From the NCBI RefSeq assembly GCF_024296665.1, contig NZ_CP100762.1, forward strand, positions 1,984,001 to 2,048,000: DNA of 64,000 bases, in the 5' to 3' direction. How positions within the stretch are numbered: position 1 is the first letter of the stretch; each line of letters opens with the position of its first letter. The notes beneath the pieces were generated by a model. It was not told where the DNA came from and made no database searches. It worked only from the letters and a program-made list of their open reading frames with translations. Positions 1 to 11,000 of the stretch are shown here, in pieces. Position numbers and translations under genes: made by a program. The DNA comes from Salinilacihabitans rarus. GTDB taxonomy: Archaea; Halobacteriota; Halobacteria; Halobacteriales; Natrialbaceae.

Positions 1-48
1 GCCGCCGCCGGCCGGGGCCTCGGGTTCGGGTTGGTCTTCCGTGCTCAT
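1..48 (-). CDS. rps7: 30S ribosomal protein S7 (uS7), N-terminal 16 codons only
   Basis: The reverse strand opens an ATG at 48 and reads MSTEDQPEPEAPAGGG to the window edge. The acidic, Pro/Ala-rich leader matches the N-terminal tail of haloarchaeal S7, and rps7 normally follows rps12. The start lies one base after the rps12 stop, so the two are probably translationally coupled. The rest of the gene is outside the window, so the identification rests on the tail and the gene order. Confidence 0.75.
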   Translation of the reverse strand, partial: MSTEDQPEPEAPAGGG

Positions 49-49
49 G

Positions 50-478
50 TTAGCGCACCGGTTTCTCCGCGTTGCCCCGCACCAGTTCGAGCAGCGACAC
101 GCCGTTTACCTTCTCGACCTTGTAGTTGACACCGGAGAGGTCGCCCATCGCGCGACCCTTCGCGCCGCCGATGCCGGCGATGGTCACTTCGTCGTGTTCG
201 TCGATAAACGAGATGGCGCCGTCGCCGGGACAGAAGGCGGTGACCTGCTTGCCGTTCTTGATCAACTGGACCCGGACGCACTTCCGGATCGCCGAGTTGG
301 GCTGTTTCGCCTCGATGCCGACTTTCTCCAGTACGATGCCTCGGGCCTGCGGGGCGCCCTCGAGGGGGTCCGACTTCTCGCGGAGGCCCCGGGCACGGCG
401 CGCGTAGTCAGAGTCGGACCACCGCTGATTCTGGCGGTCCTTCTTGAGCTTGCGCGCGGCGTACTTGCCGTTTGCCAT
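50..478 (-). CDS. rps12: 30S ribosomal protein S12 (uS12)
   Basis: Small-subunit protein of the decoding centre. The 142-residue product has the family length for archaea and carries the near-invariant KQPNSAIRK stretch at about residues 58-66 and the [15 protein letters not shown] block at about 84-98. The gene sits between nusA (with one inserted gene) and rps7, the conserved archaeal order. The ATG at 478 follows a 153-base gap after the inserted oxidase gene, so it may have its own promoter there. Confidence 0.98.
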   Translation of the reverse strand: MANGKYAARKLKKDRQNQRWSDSDYARRARGLREKSDPLEGAPQARGIVLEKVGIEAKQPNSAIRKCVRVQLIKNGKQVTAFCPGDGAISFIDEHDEVTIAGIGGAKGRAMGDLSGVNYKVEKVNGVSLLELVRGNAEKPVR

Positions 479-631
479 AGTACCCGTGGCTATCCGACGA
501 AGGCACTTAAGCGCCCCGTTTCCGACGGGCCGTTACGCCGCGAGAGCGCCCGATGGAGGGGAACGAAGCGATCTCGTGGCGTTTCGTCGCGTAAACGGTA
601 CGCTCGTTGAGCGAACCGCGGCCGACGGCGA

Positions 632-1849
632 TCAGCGCGTCTCGACCGACGGCGCCGCGGCCTCGAGCAGTGCAGACCGGTCCAACTCGGCCACCGACGC
701 CCGCCCCGACAGCCCGAGCGTCAGGTCCAGGTCCGCGAGGAAGTTCCGGCACACCTCCCGCACGCCGTCCTCGCCGTCGACCGCCAGCCCGTAGACGTAC
801 GGCCGGCCGAGCAGCACCATCTCGGCGCCGAGCGCCAGCGCCGTCACCGCGTCGGCGCCCCGCCTGATCCCGCTGTCGAACAGCACGGGGGCGTCGCCGT
901 ACCCGGCGTCAGCGAGCCGGTCGACCACCCGCGGCAGCGCCTCGATCGCCGGCAGGGCGTTGTCGACCTGTCGGCCGCCGTGGTTCGAGACGATCACGCC
1001 GTCGGCGCCCGACTCGACCGCCAGTTCGGCGTCCTCGGGGTGGACGATCCCCTTGACGAGGATCGGCAGGTCGGTCAGCCCCCGGAGCCACTCCAGATCC
1101 GCCCAGGTGAGCGAGGCGTCGCCGAAGACGTCGACGAACCGCATGACCGCGGCGTCGGGGTTATCCTCGGGCGGGTCCGCCAGCAGGTCCCGGAAGACGG
1201 GGTCCGAGAAGTAGTTCGCCACCCCCTCGCCGTCGAGAAAGGGGAGGTACGCCCGCTCGACGTCGCGCTCGCGCCAGCTGATGACCGGCGTGTCGACCGT
1301 CACCACGAGCGCCTCGTAGCCCGCCTCCTCGGCGCGCTCGACGAAACTCGCCGTCAGGTCGCGCTCGGAACTCCAGTAGAGCTGGAACCAGCCGGGTGCG
1401 TCGCCCAGTTCGGCGGCGACGTCCTCGATCGTCTCCGAGGCGGCCGAACTCCCGACGAACGGCAGCCCGAGGTCCGCGGCCGCCCGCGCCGACGCGAGCT
1501 CCCCCTCCTCGTGGAGGATCGACTGGACGCCGATCGGCGCCAGCGCGACCGGCGCGGGGTAGCGCTCGCCGAAGAGGTCGACCGAGAGATCCCGCGAGGC
1601 GACGTCCCGGAGCATCCGGGGGACGATCCGCCAGCGCTCGAACGCCGTCCGGTTGGCCCGCTCGGTTCGCTCGGCGCCCGCGCTGCCCGCGACGTAGGCG
1701 AACGCCTCGGGGTCCAGCGCCTCCTCGGCCGCCGCTTCGAGGGTCTCGTACGACGGCGGCAGCGACGGCGGCTGTCCGGCGAGCATTCCCTGCGTGTAGA
1801 CTTCGACCAGCCGTTCCCGGCCGTACGAGGGCGAGTCGTCCTCGGTCAT
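632..1849 (-). CDS. FMN-dependent alpha-hydroxy-acid oxidase/dehydrogenase, lactate 2-monooxygenase-like
   Basis: A TIM-barrel flavoenzyme that oxidises an L-2-hydroxy acid such as lactate to the keto acid or its decarboxylated product. Visible signatures: WFQLYW at 154-159, the FMN-contacting lysine in ILVKG (about K266), the catalytic SNHGGRQVD at 288-296 with His290 and Arg293, and the phosphate-binding DSGIRRG region from about 325. The N-terminal APIGVQSILHEEGE block resembles lactate 2-monooxygenase more than lactate dehydrogenase. The 405-residue length is normal. It lies on the same strand as the flanking nusA and rps12, an unusual place for a metabolic gene. The substrate is inferred from the family only. 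Confidence 0.88.
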   Translation of the reverse strand: MTEDDSPSYGRERLVEVYTQGMLAGQPPSLPPSYETLEAAAEEALDPEAFAYVAGSAGAERTERANRTAFERWRIVPRMLRDVASRDLSVDLFGERYPAPVALAPIGVQSILHEEGELASARAAADLGLPFVGSSAASETIEDVAAELGDAPGWFQLYWSSERDLTASFVERAEEAGYEALVVTVDTPVISWRERDVERAYLPFLDGEGVANYFSDPVFRDLLADPPEDNPDAAVMRFVDVFGDASLTWADLEWLRGLTDLPILVKGIVHPEDAELAVESGADGVIVSNHGGRQVDNALPAIEALPRVVDRLADAGYGDAPVLFDSGIRRGADAVTALALGAEMVLLGRPYVYGLAVDGEDGVREVCRNFLADLDLTLGLSGRASVAELDRSALLEAAAPSVETR

Positions 1850-1902
1850 GGCAGCCGCTCTGTCACGAACGACCGTATAGTTCCGGGTCGGGAGCGCGGC
1901 CC

Positions 1903-2322
1903 TCAGAGCAACTGCACGTCGTCGATGCCGAAGTGCCGGTCCGCGAGCGTCCGCACGGCCTCGATGGTCCGGCCGTCGCTGCCGATGGCGACGCCGCGGT
2001 CCTCGCTTGCGACCTCGACGTAGGCGACGGTGCCGGCGTTCTCGCTGAGCGTGACGTTGTAGACGGCGGCCGGCGCGAGCGCGTTCGCGACGAACGCCGC
2101 GGGTTCGTCGGCGCCCTCGACGAGGCGGACGGACCGGTCGACCCGCTCCTCGAACCGTCGGACGCGGCGGCCGCCGGGGCCGATGGCCGTGGCCATCTCG
2201 CCCGGTTCGACGACGACCAGCAGGCGGCCGTCCTGACGGACGCAGTCGCGGCCGGTCGCGCCCGTCACCTCCTCGAACAGCGCGAGCGTGCGGCGGGCGT
2301 CGTCGTCGAGCGTGACGCCCAT
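1903..2322 (-). CDS. nusA: NusA-like transcription factor (two KH domains)
   Basis: The 139-residue product has two KH modules. GPGGRRVRRFEE at about 69-80 and GSDGRTIEAVRTLA at about 112-125 are the two GxxG RNA-binding loops. Archaeal NusA lacks the N-terminal polymerase-binding and S1 domains of bacterial NusA, which explains the short length. It is the last gene of the rpo cluster, starting five bases after the A'' stop, so it is surely in the same operon. Probable role: RNA binding during elongation or termination. Confidence 0.95.
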   Translation of the reverse strand: MGVTLDDDARRTLALFEEVTGATGRDCVRQDGRLLVVVEPGEMATAIGPGGRRVRRFEERVDRSVRLVEGADEPAAFVANALAPAAVYNVTLSENAGTVAYVEVASEDRGVAIGSDGRTIEAVRTLADRHFGIDDVQLL

Positions 2323-2327
2323 CAGCT

Positions 2328-3536
2328 TCAGTCGGCCTTCGGGCTGGTCGAGCCCATCCGGAGGTCGACGTCGCCGGTGCCCAGCTTGATCGGCTTGCCG
2401 ACGATGACGTTCTCCGTGACGCCGTTTAAGTCGTCGACCTCGCCGTGGATCGCCGCGTTGAGCAGGTGGTTGACCGTCACCTCGAACGCCGCCCGCGCCA
2501 GAACGGAGTCCTTCGAGCCGGAGATGCCGTGGCGGCCGATCGACTCGATCTCGCCGCGGTTGGTCATGATGTCCGCGACGAGCATCAGGTGGCGGACGTT
2601 GACGTCGTCCAGCCCCTGCTCGGCGAGCGTGTTGTTCGTCTCCTCGATGATCGCCTCGCGGGCCGCCTCGACGCCGAGGTTGCGGTAGATCTCGTGGATG
2701 TTGTTCGTCGTCGTCCGCGTCGCGTCGACGCCATCGATCTCCAGGACGTCGCCGAAGGCCGACCCCTCGGTGTAGAGGACGAACTCCTCACCGTCGTCTC
2801 CGTCCGAGGCGCCCTGCGCCTCGCGCTCCTCGCGGCGGATGACGACCCGCGAGATGTCCTCGATCCCCTTGAACGTGATGTCCCGCAGCTCCTCGACCAG
2901 CTGGAGCAGGTCCCGGTACGAGGGTTCCTCGGGGCCGAACTCGACGGTCGTCTCCCGCTGGATGGCCTCGACGCCGAGGTGGTCCTCGATGATCTCGGCG
3001 ACCTCCTCGGGCGTGATCATCCGCTCTTCGAGCGTGTCGCGGTTGAGCGAGATCTGTACCCGCATGTCCGCGACGTTCGTCGAGACGTCGCCCAGCGCGA
3101 GGATCTTCGTCGCCTCGATCTTCCAGACGACCTCGTGGGCCTTCTCGCGCTCGGTAGCGAACTCGTCTTCCAGGTGGACGGTCATCATCGGCGTGTCCGG
3201 GGTCTTCCGGGCGTCGACGAGTTCGATCAGCCGCGGCAGCCCCTGGGTGACGTCGATCTCGGCGACCCCCGCGTAGTGGAACGTGTTCATCGTCAGCTGG
3301 GTGCCGGGTTCGCCGATCGACTGCGCCGAGACCGTCCCGACGGGGTCGAGCGGGTCGACCCGCGTGTCGAGGTAGCGGTTCTCGACGGCCGTCGCGATCT
3401 CGTCGGCCTGCTCGGTCGTGACGCCGTCGCGGGCCTCGATCGTCTCGTAGACGCGGTCCTTGAGCCGCCGGGGGAGGTCGGTGTCCTCGACGACCGCGAT
3501 CACGTCCTCGCCCACGTCGTACTCGAGTTCAGTCAT
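2328..3536 (-). CDS. rpoA2: DNA-directed RNA polymerase subunit A'' (Rpo1C)
   Basis: C-terminal part of the largest RNA polymerase subunit, holding the trigger-loop and jaw region. The block [19 protein letters not shown] at about 73-91 is the highly conserved part of the trigger loop, and [18 protein letters not shown] near residue 340 is typical of A''. The 402-residue length is usual. Its ATG lies inside the 3' end of rpoA' (eight-base overlap), so translation is coupled to A'. Confidence 0.98.
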   Translation of the reverse strand: MTELEYDVGEDVIAVVEDTDLPRRLKDRVYETIEARDGVTTEQADEIATAVENRYLDTRVDPLDPVGTVSAQSIGEPGTQLTMNTFHYAGVAEIDVTQGLPRLIELVDARKTPDTPMMTVHLEDEFATEREKAHEVVWKIEATKILALGDVSTNVADMRVQISLNRDTLEERMITPEEVAEIIEDHLGVEAIQRETTVEFGPEEPSYRDLLQLVEELRDITFKGIEDISRVVIRREEREAQGASDGDDGEEFVLYTEGSAFGDVLEIDGVDATRTTTNNIHEIYRNLGVEAAREAIIEETNNTLAEQGLDDVNVRHLMLVADIMTNRGEIESIGRHGISGSKDSVLARAAFEVTVNHLLNAAIHGEVDDLNGVTENVIVGKPIKLGTGDVDLRMGSTSPKAD

Positions 3537-6456
3537 CGGAGCTCACCTCCGCGCCCTCGGGGGTGCGACGACTGTCCGCGTGCTCCGAGAGGTTCGTCGG
3601 CCGCGGCGTGGTGCCGATGAACGCCTCGCGTTCCTCCTCGGAGTCGAACTCGGCTTCGATGACGCGGTCGGCGATCTGATCGACGTCGATGTCGTGTTCC
3701 TCGCCCGAGGAGACCTTCACCGGCGAGGTGCCGTCCTCGCCGAACTCGAACTGGACGATGGTGTCGCTGGTGTCGCGGACGGTGCCGTCGTACTGCGTTT
3801 CGAGTTCGGAGAGGGCGTTGATCAGCCGCCGCTGGAGGTAGCCGGACTTCGACGTTCGCACGGCGGTGTCGACCAGCCCCTCGCGACCGCCCATCGCGTG
3901 GAAGAAGAACTCCCGCGGGGTGAGCCCGGCCGTGTAGGAGTTCTCGACGAAGCCGTGGGCCTCCGCGGAGAGGTCGTTCTCCTGGTAGTGGCTGAGCGTG
4001 CGGTTCTCGTAGCCGCGGTTGATTCGCTCGCCGCGAACCGCCTGCTGGCCGACGCAGCCGGCCATCTGGGTCAGGTTGAGCATCGACCCGCGGGCCCCGG
4101 AGGTCGCCATGACGACCGCGGGGTTGTCCTCGTCGAAGTGCTCCTCGGCGATGTTCCCCGCGTTGTCGCGGGCCCGCGAGAGCGTCTGCATGATCTTCAT
4201 CTCGAGGGTCTCGTCGATCGTCCGACCCGGCAGGGACTCCAGTTCGCCCCGCTCGTAGGCCTCGATCAGCTCCTCGACGCGGTCGTAGGCGTCGTCGATG
4301 GTCTCGTCGATGCGCGAGCGCGCCTCCGCCGGGATCGTCTCGTCGTCGATGCCGATCGAGAACCCGAAGTGCATGATCGCACGCATCGCCAGCGTCGAGA
4401 CCTCGTTGATGAAGATCCGCGCGCGCGTGTTGCCGTAGACCTTCGTGATCGTGTCGACGATCTCGCCGCCGAACTCGCCGACCTCGTCCTCGGCGATGGT
4501 GCCGGAGACGAGCTGGCCGTCCTCGATGGTGACCTGCTCGCCCGTCGTGCCCGTAAACTCGAGGTTGAGGTCGTCGGGCAGCAGTTCCGAGAAGACGTCC
4601 CGGCCGGTCCAGAACGGCTCGCCCTCGTCGTCGATGCCGCTCGGCTCGGGCAGTTCGTCGATCCGGGTCGCCCGCAGGAGGTCGAGCGCCTGCGTCTCGT
4701 TAAAGCGCGGGTTGTCGTGGGTCAGCAGGTAGGTCCCGCTGATGTGGTCCTGGATCGCGCCGATGATGTTCTCGCCGAAGCGCGGGGAGAGGATCTGCTC
4801 CTGGACGCGCATCAGGACGCGGGCCTCGGCGCGGGCCTCCTCGTTCTGGAGGGCGTGCATGTTCATCTCGTCGCCGTCGAAGTCGGCGTTGTACGGCGGA
4901 CAGACGACGGTGTTCAGCCGGAAGGTCTTGTACGGCATGACCACGACCTCGTGGGCCATGATCGACATCCGGTGTAGCGACGGCTGGCGGTTGAAGATGA
5001 CGATGTCGCCGTCGATGAGGTGCCGGTTGACCTCCCAGCCGGGTTCGATCTTCTCCGAGAGCTCCTCGCAGTTCTTCTCGGTCACCTTCAGCCGGCGGCC
5101 GTCCGGCCGGCGCACGTAGTTCGCGCCCGGGTGGGCCTCGGGGCCGTTGCGGACGTAGCGCCGGGCGTCGGCGAGGTTGCGCTCGGTGACGTTCATCGTC
5201 TGGGTCATCTCCTTTGCCACGCGGTCGGGGACGCCGACCTCGTTCAGGCTAAGCGTCGGGTCCGGCGAGATGACCGTCCGCGCGGAGAAGTTCACGCGCT
5301 TCCCGGACAGCGAGCCGCGGAATCGGCCCTCCTTGCCCTTGAGCCGCTGGGAGAGGGTCTTCAGCGGCCGGCCGGAGCGGTGGCGGGCCGGCGGCGTCCC
5401 GCTGATCTCGTTGTCCATGAACGTCGTGACGTGGTACTGCAGCAGTTCCCACAGGTCCTCGATGATGAGTTGGGGAGCGCCGGCCTCGCGGTTCTCCATG
5501 AACCGCTGGTTGATCCGGATGATGTCGACCAGCTTGTGCGTGAGGTCGTCCTCGGAGCGCTGGCCGTTGTCGAGGGTGATCGACGGCCGTGCCGTCACGG
5601 GCGGTACCGGCAGCACCGTCAGGATCATCCACTCGGGCCGGGAGCGCTCGGGGTCGATGCCCAGCACCTCGATGTCCTCGTCCGGGATGTCCTCGAACCA
5701 GTCGCGGATGTCCGAGGGCATCAGCTTGTTCGTGTCCTCCTCGGTGAGGTCGATGCCGAGTGCCTTCTCGATGGCCTTGCGCTGGCCCTCGCGTGGGCGG
5801 AACGATCCCGAGAGGATCTCGTTGATCCGCGAGAGTTCGATCTCGGTCTCCGCGGCGAGTTCGTCCGGCGTCGTCCGCTCCTCGTCCTCGCCGCCCTGCA
5901 TCGCCGCGGCGATACGCTGGGAGTACTCGCTGGTGAGGACCTGCTGGACCTCGTAGTACGTGGTCGGCTTCTCGTGTTCGATGTCGTACTGGATCTCGCC
6001 GCAGTGGGGACAGCGGTCCTTCTTGCGGGCCTGCCTGATCGCCGCCTTCGTCACCTCGTTCAGGTCCCGACCCAGCTTTCGCGACTCGACGATCTGGTCG
6101 CGGAACTCGTCTTTCTCCTCCTCCGTCAGGAGCAGCCGCGAACACTCCCGGCAGGTCCCACGCAGCAGGCGCCGGATGAGCTTCGTGAAGCCGACGTGGA
6201 TGACGGGCGCGGCGAGTTCGATGTGGCCGAAGTGGCCGTTACACGACCCCGAGTGTTTCCCGCAGGTCTTGCACTCCAGACCGGGATCGATCACGCCGAG
6301 TCGGGGGTCCATCAGCCCCATGTCGATGGGGAAGCCGTCGTCGTCGTAGGTGTCGGCCGTGATGATCTTCGTCGCGCTCATCTCCCGGTACTCCTCGGGC
6401 TCCATGAGCCCGAAGTTGATCGATCCGATGTCCTTCGGTGTGGTGTTTCTGATCAT
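3529..6456 (-). CDS. rpoA1: DNA-directed RNA polymerase subunit A' (Rpo1N)
   Basis: Catalytic large-subunit N-terminal part, 975 residues. The clamp zinc site is visible as C62-C65 and C72-H75 ([17 protein letters not shown]), followed by CRECSR and CPHCGE cysteine pairs. The active-site Mg-binding motif NADFDGDE lies at about 522-529. The segment ending EVSSDD runs into the A'' start. The gene follows rpoB' after a single base. A split A subunit is general in archaea. Confidence 0.99.
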   Translation of the reverse strand: MIRNTTPKDIGSINFGLMEPEEYREMSATKIITADTYDDDGFPIDMGLMDPRLGVIDPGLECKTCGKHSGSCNGHFGHIELAAPVIHVGFTKLIRRLLRGTCRECSRLLLTEEEKDEFRDQIVESRKLGRDLNEVTKAAIRQARKKDRCPHCGEIQYDIEHEKPTTYYEVQQVLTSEYSQRIAAAMQGGEDEERTTPDELAAETEIELSRINEILSGSFRPREGQRKAIEKALGIDLTEEDTNKLMPSDIRDWFEDIPDEDIEVLGIDPERSRPEWMILTVLPVPPVTARPSITLDNGQRSEDDLTHKLVDIIRINQRFMENREAGAPQLIIEDLWELLQYHVTTFMDNEISGTPPARHRSGRPLKTLSQRLKGKEGRFRGSLSGKRVNFSARTVISPDPTLSLNEVGVPDRVAKEMTQTMNVTERNLADARRYVRNGPEAHPGANYVRRPDGRRLKVTEKNCEELSEKIEPGWEVNRHLIDGDIVIFNRQPSLHRMSIMAHEVVVMPYKTFRLNTVVCPPYNADFDGDEMNMHALQNEEARAEARVLMRVQEQILSPRFGENIIGAIQDHISGTYLLTHDNPRFNETQALDLLRATRIDELPEPSGIDDEGEPFWTGRDVFSELLPDDLNLEFTGTTGEQVTIEDGQLVSGTIAEDEVGEFGGEIVDTITKVYGNTRARIFINEVSTLAMRAIMHFGFSIGIDDETIPAEARSRIDETIDDAYDRVEELIEAYERGELESLPGRTIDETLEMKIMQTLSRARDNAGNIAEEHFDEDNPAVVMATSGARGSMLNLTQMAGCVGQQAVRGERINRGYENRTLSHYQENDLSAEAHGFVENSYTAGLTPREFFFHAMGGREGLVDTAVRTSKSGYLQRRLINALSELETQYDGTVRDTSDTIVQFEFGEDGTSPVKVSSGEEHDIDVDQIADRVIEAEFDSEEEREAFIGTTPRPTNLSEHADSRRTPEGAEVSSDD

Positions 6457-6457
6457 C

Positions 6458-8287
6458 TTAGACGGCGTCCTCCAGTTCGAGTCGCGGCGCGATGCCGAGT
6501 GCCTTCATCTCGTCTAACAGGAGCTTGAACGCGTAGCTCATCTCGATCTCGTGGATGTCGGTCTCCTCGTCGCAGTTCGGACAGTAGACCCGGCGTTGCT
6601 CGACGTTCTCGACCGCGCTCATCCCGCAGTTGCCACAGACGTGGATGAACTCGCGGTCGGACTCGTCGAGCAGGCGCTCCTTGAGCGTCATCGCGGCGCC
6701 GTGACCGATGAAGACGTCGCGCTCCATCTCCCCGATACGGAGCCCGCCCTCGCGGGCGCGGCCCTCGGTGGGCTGGCGGGTGAGCACCTGCACCGGCCCG
6801 CGCGAGCGGGCGTGCAGTTTGTTCGAGACCATGTGGTAGAGCTTCTGGTAGAAGATCACGCCCACGAAGATCTCGGCCTCGATCTTCTCGCCCGTCACGC
6901 CCGAGTACATGACCTCCTTGCCGGCGGAGTCAAAGCCCGACTCTTCCAGACCCTTCCGGAGGTCCTCCTCGTCCTCGCCGAGGAACGGCGTGCCGTCGAC
7001 CCGTCGCCCCTCCATCGCGCCGAGTTTGCCGCCGATCATCTCCAAGATGTGCCCGACGGTCATCCGCGAGGGCAGCGCGTGCGGGTTGACGACGAGGTCC
7101 GGCACGACCCCCTCCTCGGTGAACGGCATGTCCTCCTGTGGCGCAAGGTGGCCGACGACCCCCTTCTGGCCGTGGCGGCTGGCGAACTTGTCCCCGAGTT
7201 CGGGGATGCGCTCGTCGCGCACGGAGACCTTCGAGAGCTTCGAGCCGTCCTCGCCCTCCATCAGCGTGACCGTGTCGACGACGCCCGACTCGCCCGAGCG
7301 CATCGTCACGGAGGTCTCGCGGCGCTTCTGGGGCGAGAGCCCGCCCATGTCGTCGGGTTCCTCGAGGAACCGCGGCGGCGAGGTCTTGCCCAGCAGGACG
7401 GAGTTCTCGTCGACCTTCGTCTCGGGGTTGACGAGGCCGTCCTCGTCGAGGTGGGCGTAGGCCTCCTCGCCGCGGGCCCCGCGGACGTCCTGGGAGGGGA
7501 TCTCGAAGCGGTCCTCCTGACCGCCCGGGTAGCGGCGCTCCTCGCCCTCGTAGGTCCGGAAGAAGTGCGAGCGGGCGAGCGCGCGCTCGACGCTGGCCTT
7601 GTTCATGACCAGCGCGTCCTCGATGTTGAACCCCTCGTAGCTCATCACGGCCACGACGAAGTTCTGGGCCGCGGGGCGGTCGTCGAAGCCGATCTGCTCG
7701 GTGGTCTGGGTCTTGACCATCGAGAGCTGCGGGTAGTGCAGCAGGTGCTGGCGGGTGTCCGGCCGGATCCGGTAGTTGGCGGCCGGCAGCCCCAGCGACT
7801 GCTTGATCATCCCCGCGCCCATGGTAATGCGCGGGCTGGCGTTGTGCTCGGGGTAGGGGATCATCCCCGCGCCGATCCCGAAGATCAGCGAGGGGTCGAT
7901 CTCGAGGTGGGTGTGATCGTCGGTGAGTTCGTCCTCGTCGACGGCGACGTAGATGTCCTCTTCCTCCTCGGCGTCGATGAACTCGATGTAGCCGTGGTCG
8001 ACGAGGTCCTCGAACTCGAGGTCGCCATCGCGCAGCGCCCCGATCTCCTCCTCGGAGATGCGCGGCTCGCCGTCCTCGACGACCAGCAGCGGGCGTCGCG
8101 CGCGACCGGCGTCGGCGTTGACGATCACCTCGCGGGTGCGCTCTTTCACCGAGACGTTGACCATCTCGCTGACGTCGCCGATGCGACGCGCTTCGCGGAT
8201 CTGTTCGGCCAGCTCGTGGGGGTCCGGGTGGGTCCCGACGAGCGACCCGTTGACGTACACCTTGGCTTCTCGTTGTTGACTACTCAT
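6458..8287 (-). CDS. rpoB1: DNA-directed RNA polymerase subunit B' (Rpo2C)
   Basis: C-terminal half of the second-largest subunit. It contains [13 protein letters not shown] (hybrid-binding/active-site region), the [16 protein letters not shown] block, and the C-terminal zinc ribbon CGNCGM...CPNCDEE. I chose the ATG at 8287 ([14 protein letters not shown]), one base after the B'' stop. The reading frame is open 19 codons further up, but that stretch lies inside rpoB'' and has no family similarity. The product is about 609 residues, normal for haloarchaeal B'. Confidence 0.98.
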   Translation of the reverse strand: MSSQQREAKVYVNGSLVGTHPDPHELAEQIREARRIGDVSEMVNVSVKERTREVIVNADAGRARRPLLVVEDGEPRISEEEIGALRDGDLEFEDLVDHGYIEFIDAEEEEDIYVAVDEDELTDDHTHLEIDPSLIFGIGAGMIPYPEHNASPRITMGAGMIKQSLGLPAANYRIRPDTRQHLLHYPQLSMVKTQTTEQIGFDDRPAAQNFVVAVMSYEGFNIEDALVMNKASVERALARSHFFRTYEGEERRYPGGQEDRFEIPSQDVRGARGEEAYAHLDEDGLVNPETKVDENSVLLGKTSPPRFLEEPDDMGGLSPQKRRETSVTMRSGESGVVDTVTLMEGEDGSKLSKVSVRDERIPELGDKFASRHGQKGVVGHLAPQEDMPFTEEGVVPDLVVNPHALPSRMTVGHILEMIGGKLGAMEGRRVDGTPFLGEDEEDLRKGLEESGFDSAGKEVMYSGVTGEKIEAEIFVGVIFYQKLYHMVSNKLHARSRGPVQVLTRQPTEGRAREGGLRIGEMERDVFIGHGAAMTLKERLLDESDREFIHVCGNCGMSAVENVEQRRVYCPNCDEETDIHEIEMSYAFKLLLDEMKALGIAPRLELEDAV

Positions 8288-8288
8288 G

Positions 8289-9863
8289 TCAGTCGTCTGC
8301 GGGGGTTCGGTCGACGCCCTCGAGGCCAGGGATGCCCTGGACACCCATCGACGCCAGTTCGCGTTTGAGTTCCTGTTCGTCCTCGACGTCCTGGGAGAGC
8401 TCCATCGCCTGCGCGAAGTTCTTCACCAGGCCACAGTTCGGTCCCTCGGGAGTCTCCGAGGGGCAGATGCGACCCCACTGGGTCGCGTGCAGGTCCCGCG
8501 CCTCGAAGTGCGGCTGCGACCGTGACAGCGGCGAGCGCAGCCGGCGCAGGTGGCTCAGAACCCCCATGAAGTCGGTCCGGTCGACGAGCTGGGAGACGCC
8601 GGAGCGCCCGCCGACCCAGTTGCCCGTCGCGATGGGGTGTTCGAGCCGTTCGGTCAGCACGTCCGAGCGGACGACGGTGTTGACCGACAGCTGGCGGTTG
8701 CGCATGTTCGCCCGTTCGAGCTGGTACTTCACGTCGCGGGCCAGCTTGTTCAGCGCCGTCCGGAACAGGTCTTTCATCAGGTCGCCCGACACTTTGAGCC
8801 GCTTGTTCGCGTAGTGGTCCTTGTCGTCGGCCTCGCGGCGCCCGAGCGCGAGTTCGAAACAGGCCTCGGCCATCCGGCAGAGGTAGTGGGCCTTGTTGAT
8901 CCGGACGTCCTCCTCGTCGACGCCGTCCTCGTGGAGGTGCGGCAGGAGGTAGCGGTCGATGACGTAGTTGGCGCGTTTGAGCTGGTAGTTTTTGCCCTGG
9001 CCGGAGGCGACCCGGCGACCGAGGGCCTCGATGGCCTCCTCTTTCGTCTGGACCTCGGCCTCCTCTAAGTTCTCGAGCATGTACTTGACGATCTCCGGGT
9101 CGTTCGAGACCCGGTGGACGATCTCCTCGTCGGACTCCAGCCCGAGCGCGCGCACGAGCGTCACGAAGTTGATCGAGCCCGAGACGGAGGGGAACGAGAC
9201 CTCGAGCAGTCCGTTGCGCGTCCGCTCACAGAGGACGAGCGCGCGGTACCCCCGCCGCTGGCTGAACGTCTTCGCGACCTGGATCTCGTCGCCGTACTTG
9301 GTGTCGTACTCGGCGAGGATCTTGTTCGGCGCGAGGTCCTCGCTGGTCATCAGCACTCGCTCGGAGCCGTTGACGATGAAGTAGCCGCCGGGATCGGCGG
9401 GGTCCTCGCCGATCTCGATCAGTTCCTCGTCGGAGAAGCCCGCGATGTTGCACTTCTCGGAGCCGACCATGATCGGCATCCGGCCGATCTTGGTCTCGGT
9501 CTGGTCGACCACCCGCTGGTCGCTCTCCTCGCCCTTGACGATCGACATCTCCATGAAGACGGGCGCGGAGTAGGTGATGTTGCGAAGCCGGGCCTCCTGC
9601 GGATAGAGCAACTCTTCGGAGCCGTCGGCCTCCCGAACCCGGGGGGTCACCACGCGCACGTCGCCGAGTTCGACGTGTACCGGTTCCTCGCCCTCCTTGT
9701 CGCCGATGTCGGTGTCGATCGTCGCCTTCTCGTCGACGACCTCCTGCATGCCGCGGGTGAGGAAGGCGTTGAACGATCGGTAGTGGTGTTCGGCGAGCCG
9801 TTCCCGCGAGAAGTACTCCCTCGAAATGTCGCGTCGTGTCGTTCGGTTCAGTTCCATGTCCAT
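8289..9863 (-). CDS. rpoB2: DNA-directed RNA polymerase subunit B'' (Rpo2N)
   Basis: N-terminal half of the second-largest subunit, 524 residues. It starts with the family pattern [20 protein letters not shown] and contains [12 protein letters not shown] near residue 145 and the [18 protein letters not shown] block (rifampicin-region equivalent) near 430. The split between B'' and B' is typical of halophiles and some methanogens. The start at 9863 directly abuts the rpoH stop. A second ATG two codons later (9857) is also possible. Confidence 0.98.
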   Translation of the reverse strand: MDMELNRTTRRDISREYFSRERLAEHHYRSFNAFLTRGMQEVVDEKATIDTDIGDKEGEEPVHVELGDVRVVTPRVREADGSEELLYPQEARLRNITYSAPVFMEMSIVKGEESDQRVVDQTETKIGRMPIMVGSEKCNIAGFSDEELIEIGEDPADPGGYFIVNGSERVLMTSEDLAPNKILAEYDTKYGDEIQVAKTFSQRRGYRALVLCERTRNGLLEVSFPSVSGSINFVTLVRALGLESDEEIVHRVSNDPEIVKYMLENLEEAEVQTKEEAIEALGRRVASGQGKNYQLKRANYVIDRYLLPHLHEDGVDEEDVRINKAHYLCRMAEACFELALGRREADDKDHYANKRLKVSGDLMKDLFRTALNKLARDVKYQLERANMRNRQLSVNTVVRSDVLTERLEHPIATGNWVGGRSGVSQLVDRTDFMGVLSHLRRLRSPLSRSQPHFEARDLHATQWGRICPSETPEGPNCGLVKNFAQAMELSQDVEDEQELKRELASMGVQGIPGLEGVDRTPADD

Positions 9864-10091
9864 CTATTCTACCACGAGTCGGTAGACCACGGCTTGGTCG
9901 GTCGTTCGCGAGTCCCGGACGATCTTGATGACGTCCCCGACCTCCGCCTCGTCGGGAAGCGCCGGATCGGTGCGTTTGATTTTCGGCAGGTCTGTGCGGT
10001 CGATGTCGTACTCCTCGAGCACGCCCTCGAGGGTCTCTTCGTCGAGGACGGTGTGCTCCGGAACGAGTTCGTGTTGGCTTACGTCTACCAT
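9864..10091 (-). CDS. rpoH: DNA-directed RNA polymerase subunit H (Rpo5)
   Basis: 75-residue polymerase subunit equivalent to the C-terminal domain of eukaryotic RPB5. The start [16 protein letters not shown] at 10091 matches the family. KIKRTDPAL and [12 protein letters not shown] near the C terminus are the conserved H-subunit signatures. It is first in the rpoHB''B'A'A''nusA operon and abuts rpoB''. The frame extends 12 codons upstream, but those codons do not resemble the family. Confidence 0.97.
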   Translation of the reverse strand: MVDVSQHELVPEHTVLDEETLEGVLEEYDIDRTDLPKIKRTDPALPDEAEVGDVIKIVRDSRTTDQAVVYRLVVE

Positions 10092-10158
10092 GTGTTGGTC
10101 TGGGCTAACGAGAGAAGCGGCTGTCACGAGATACTACAGACACCTATCGGCGGCAGCC

Positions 10159-10164
10159 ATTTAA
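10159..10164 (-). promoter_or_regulatory. TATA-like box of the rpo operon
   Basis: Minus-strand TTAAAT preceded by a GAAACCG BRE-like stretch, 68 bases before the rpoH start. It would give a leader of roughly 40 bases. Seen in sequence; function inferred from haloarchaeal promoter rules. Confidence 0.5.
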
Positions 10165-10373
10165 CGGTTTCTAACTCGAATCCAAAAGCGTGGCTACCCG
10201 GACCGGCTACCCTGACCGGGAGCGACTGTCACACCTGACGGTTGCCCGGTATCGGTTATAGCCCTTCCGGGAGCTATCAACTCGCCAACCGTCTCCCGTG
10301 CCCCGTTTCGCCGTACCACACGTCTCCCGATTGGAAAGCCTTAATACTTCGACCGGGGAACGATGAGTTGCGA

Positions 10374-10446
10374 GCCCGGGTGGTGTAGTGGCCCATCATA
10401 CAACCCTGTCACGGTTGTGACGCGGGTTCAAATCCCGCCTCGGGCG
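10374..10446 (+). tRNA. tRNA-Asp (GTC)
   Basis: The 73-nt cloverleaf can be folded by eye. Acceptor GCCCGGG pairs with CTCGGGC (one G-U) plus discriminator G. The anticodon arm is CAACC-CTGTCAC-GGTTG with anticodon GTC. The T arm is GCGGG-TTCAAAT-CCCGC. CCA is not encoded. A TTAATA box at 10341-10346, about 28 bases upstream, fits a haloarchaeal tRNA promoter. The gene is divergent from the rpo operon. Confidence 0.97.
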
Positions 10447-10586
10447 CTTTCTCGGATTCTCGATTCGCGAGCGTTCGGTCTCGCGCGCTCGAACGGTCCA
10501 GTTTCTCGTCCGTAAATTCGGTCAGCGTGAGTTCAGACTACGCGACCAACCTATAGATTAAGTAATAATACGAGACCAGAACCGAC

Positions 10587-11000
10587 GTGGGTAACTCGAA
10601 AGACATCGGTGACGAAACGGAGGCGGTAATTATCTCGCACCTCGTCGCGGATGGCTACAGCGTCGCGATCCCTTTCGGCGACAACGACAGGTACGACCTC
10701 GTGGTCGACGACGAAGAAAACCTCTATCGAGTGCAGTGTAAAACCGCGTGGCGAAACAAAGAACGGACGATACGGTTCAACACGCACTCACAGACGACGA
10801 AAGACGGCCAGTATCACGAAAGGACGTATCACGAAGAAATCGATGGGTTTCTCGTTCGATACCCGGAGAACGATCGTCTCTATTGGATCGGAATCGACGA
10901 CGCGACCGAACAGAAAATGGAACTTCGGTTCGAAGCGCGCATAGATCACCCATCCATCAACTGGGCTGCTGATTACGAATTCGACGGGAAAATTCCGTAA
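10587..11000 (+). CDS. Small PD-(D/E)XK nuclease-like protein (PDDEXK_5 type)
   Basis: 137 residues. The fold signature is clear: an N-terminal helix DIGDETEAVIISHL, a strand pair with D37 in DRYDLVV, then V-Q50-C51-K52 (the (D/E)-X-K element in its QCK form) and TRP-containing strands. This arrangement matches the PD-(D/E)XK family first described for group I intron homing enzymes (PF11645), common as stand-alone archaeal genes. GTG at 10587 is taken as start; the TATAGATTAAGTAATAAT stretch just upstream suits a leaderless transcript. No intron or partner gene is visible. Base composition is somewhat more AT-rich than its neighbours, and it lies directly after a tRNA gene, which suggests acquisition. 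Function unknown. Confidence 0.75.
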   Translation: MGNSKDIGDETEAVIISHLVADGYSVAIPFGDNDRYDLVVDDEENLYRVQCKTAWRNKERTIRFNTHSQTTKDGQYHERTYHEEIDGFLVRYPENDRLYWIGIDDATEQKMELRFEARIDHPSINWAADYEFDGKIP

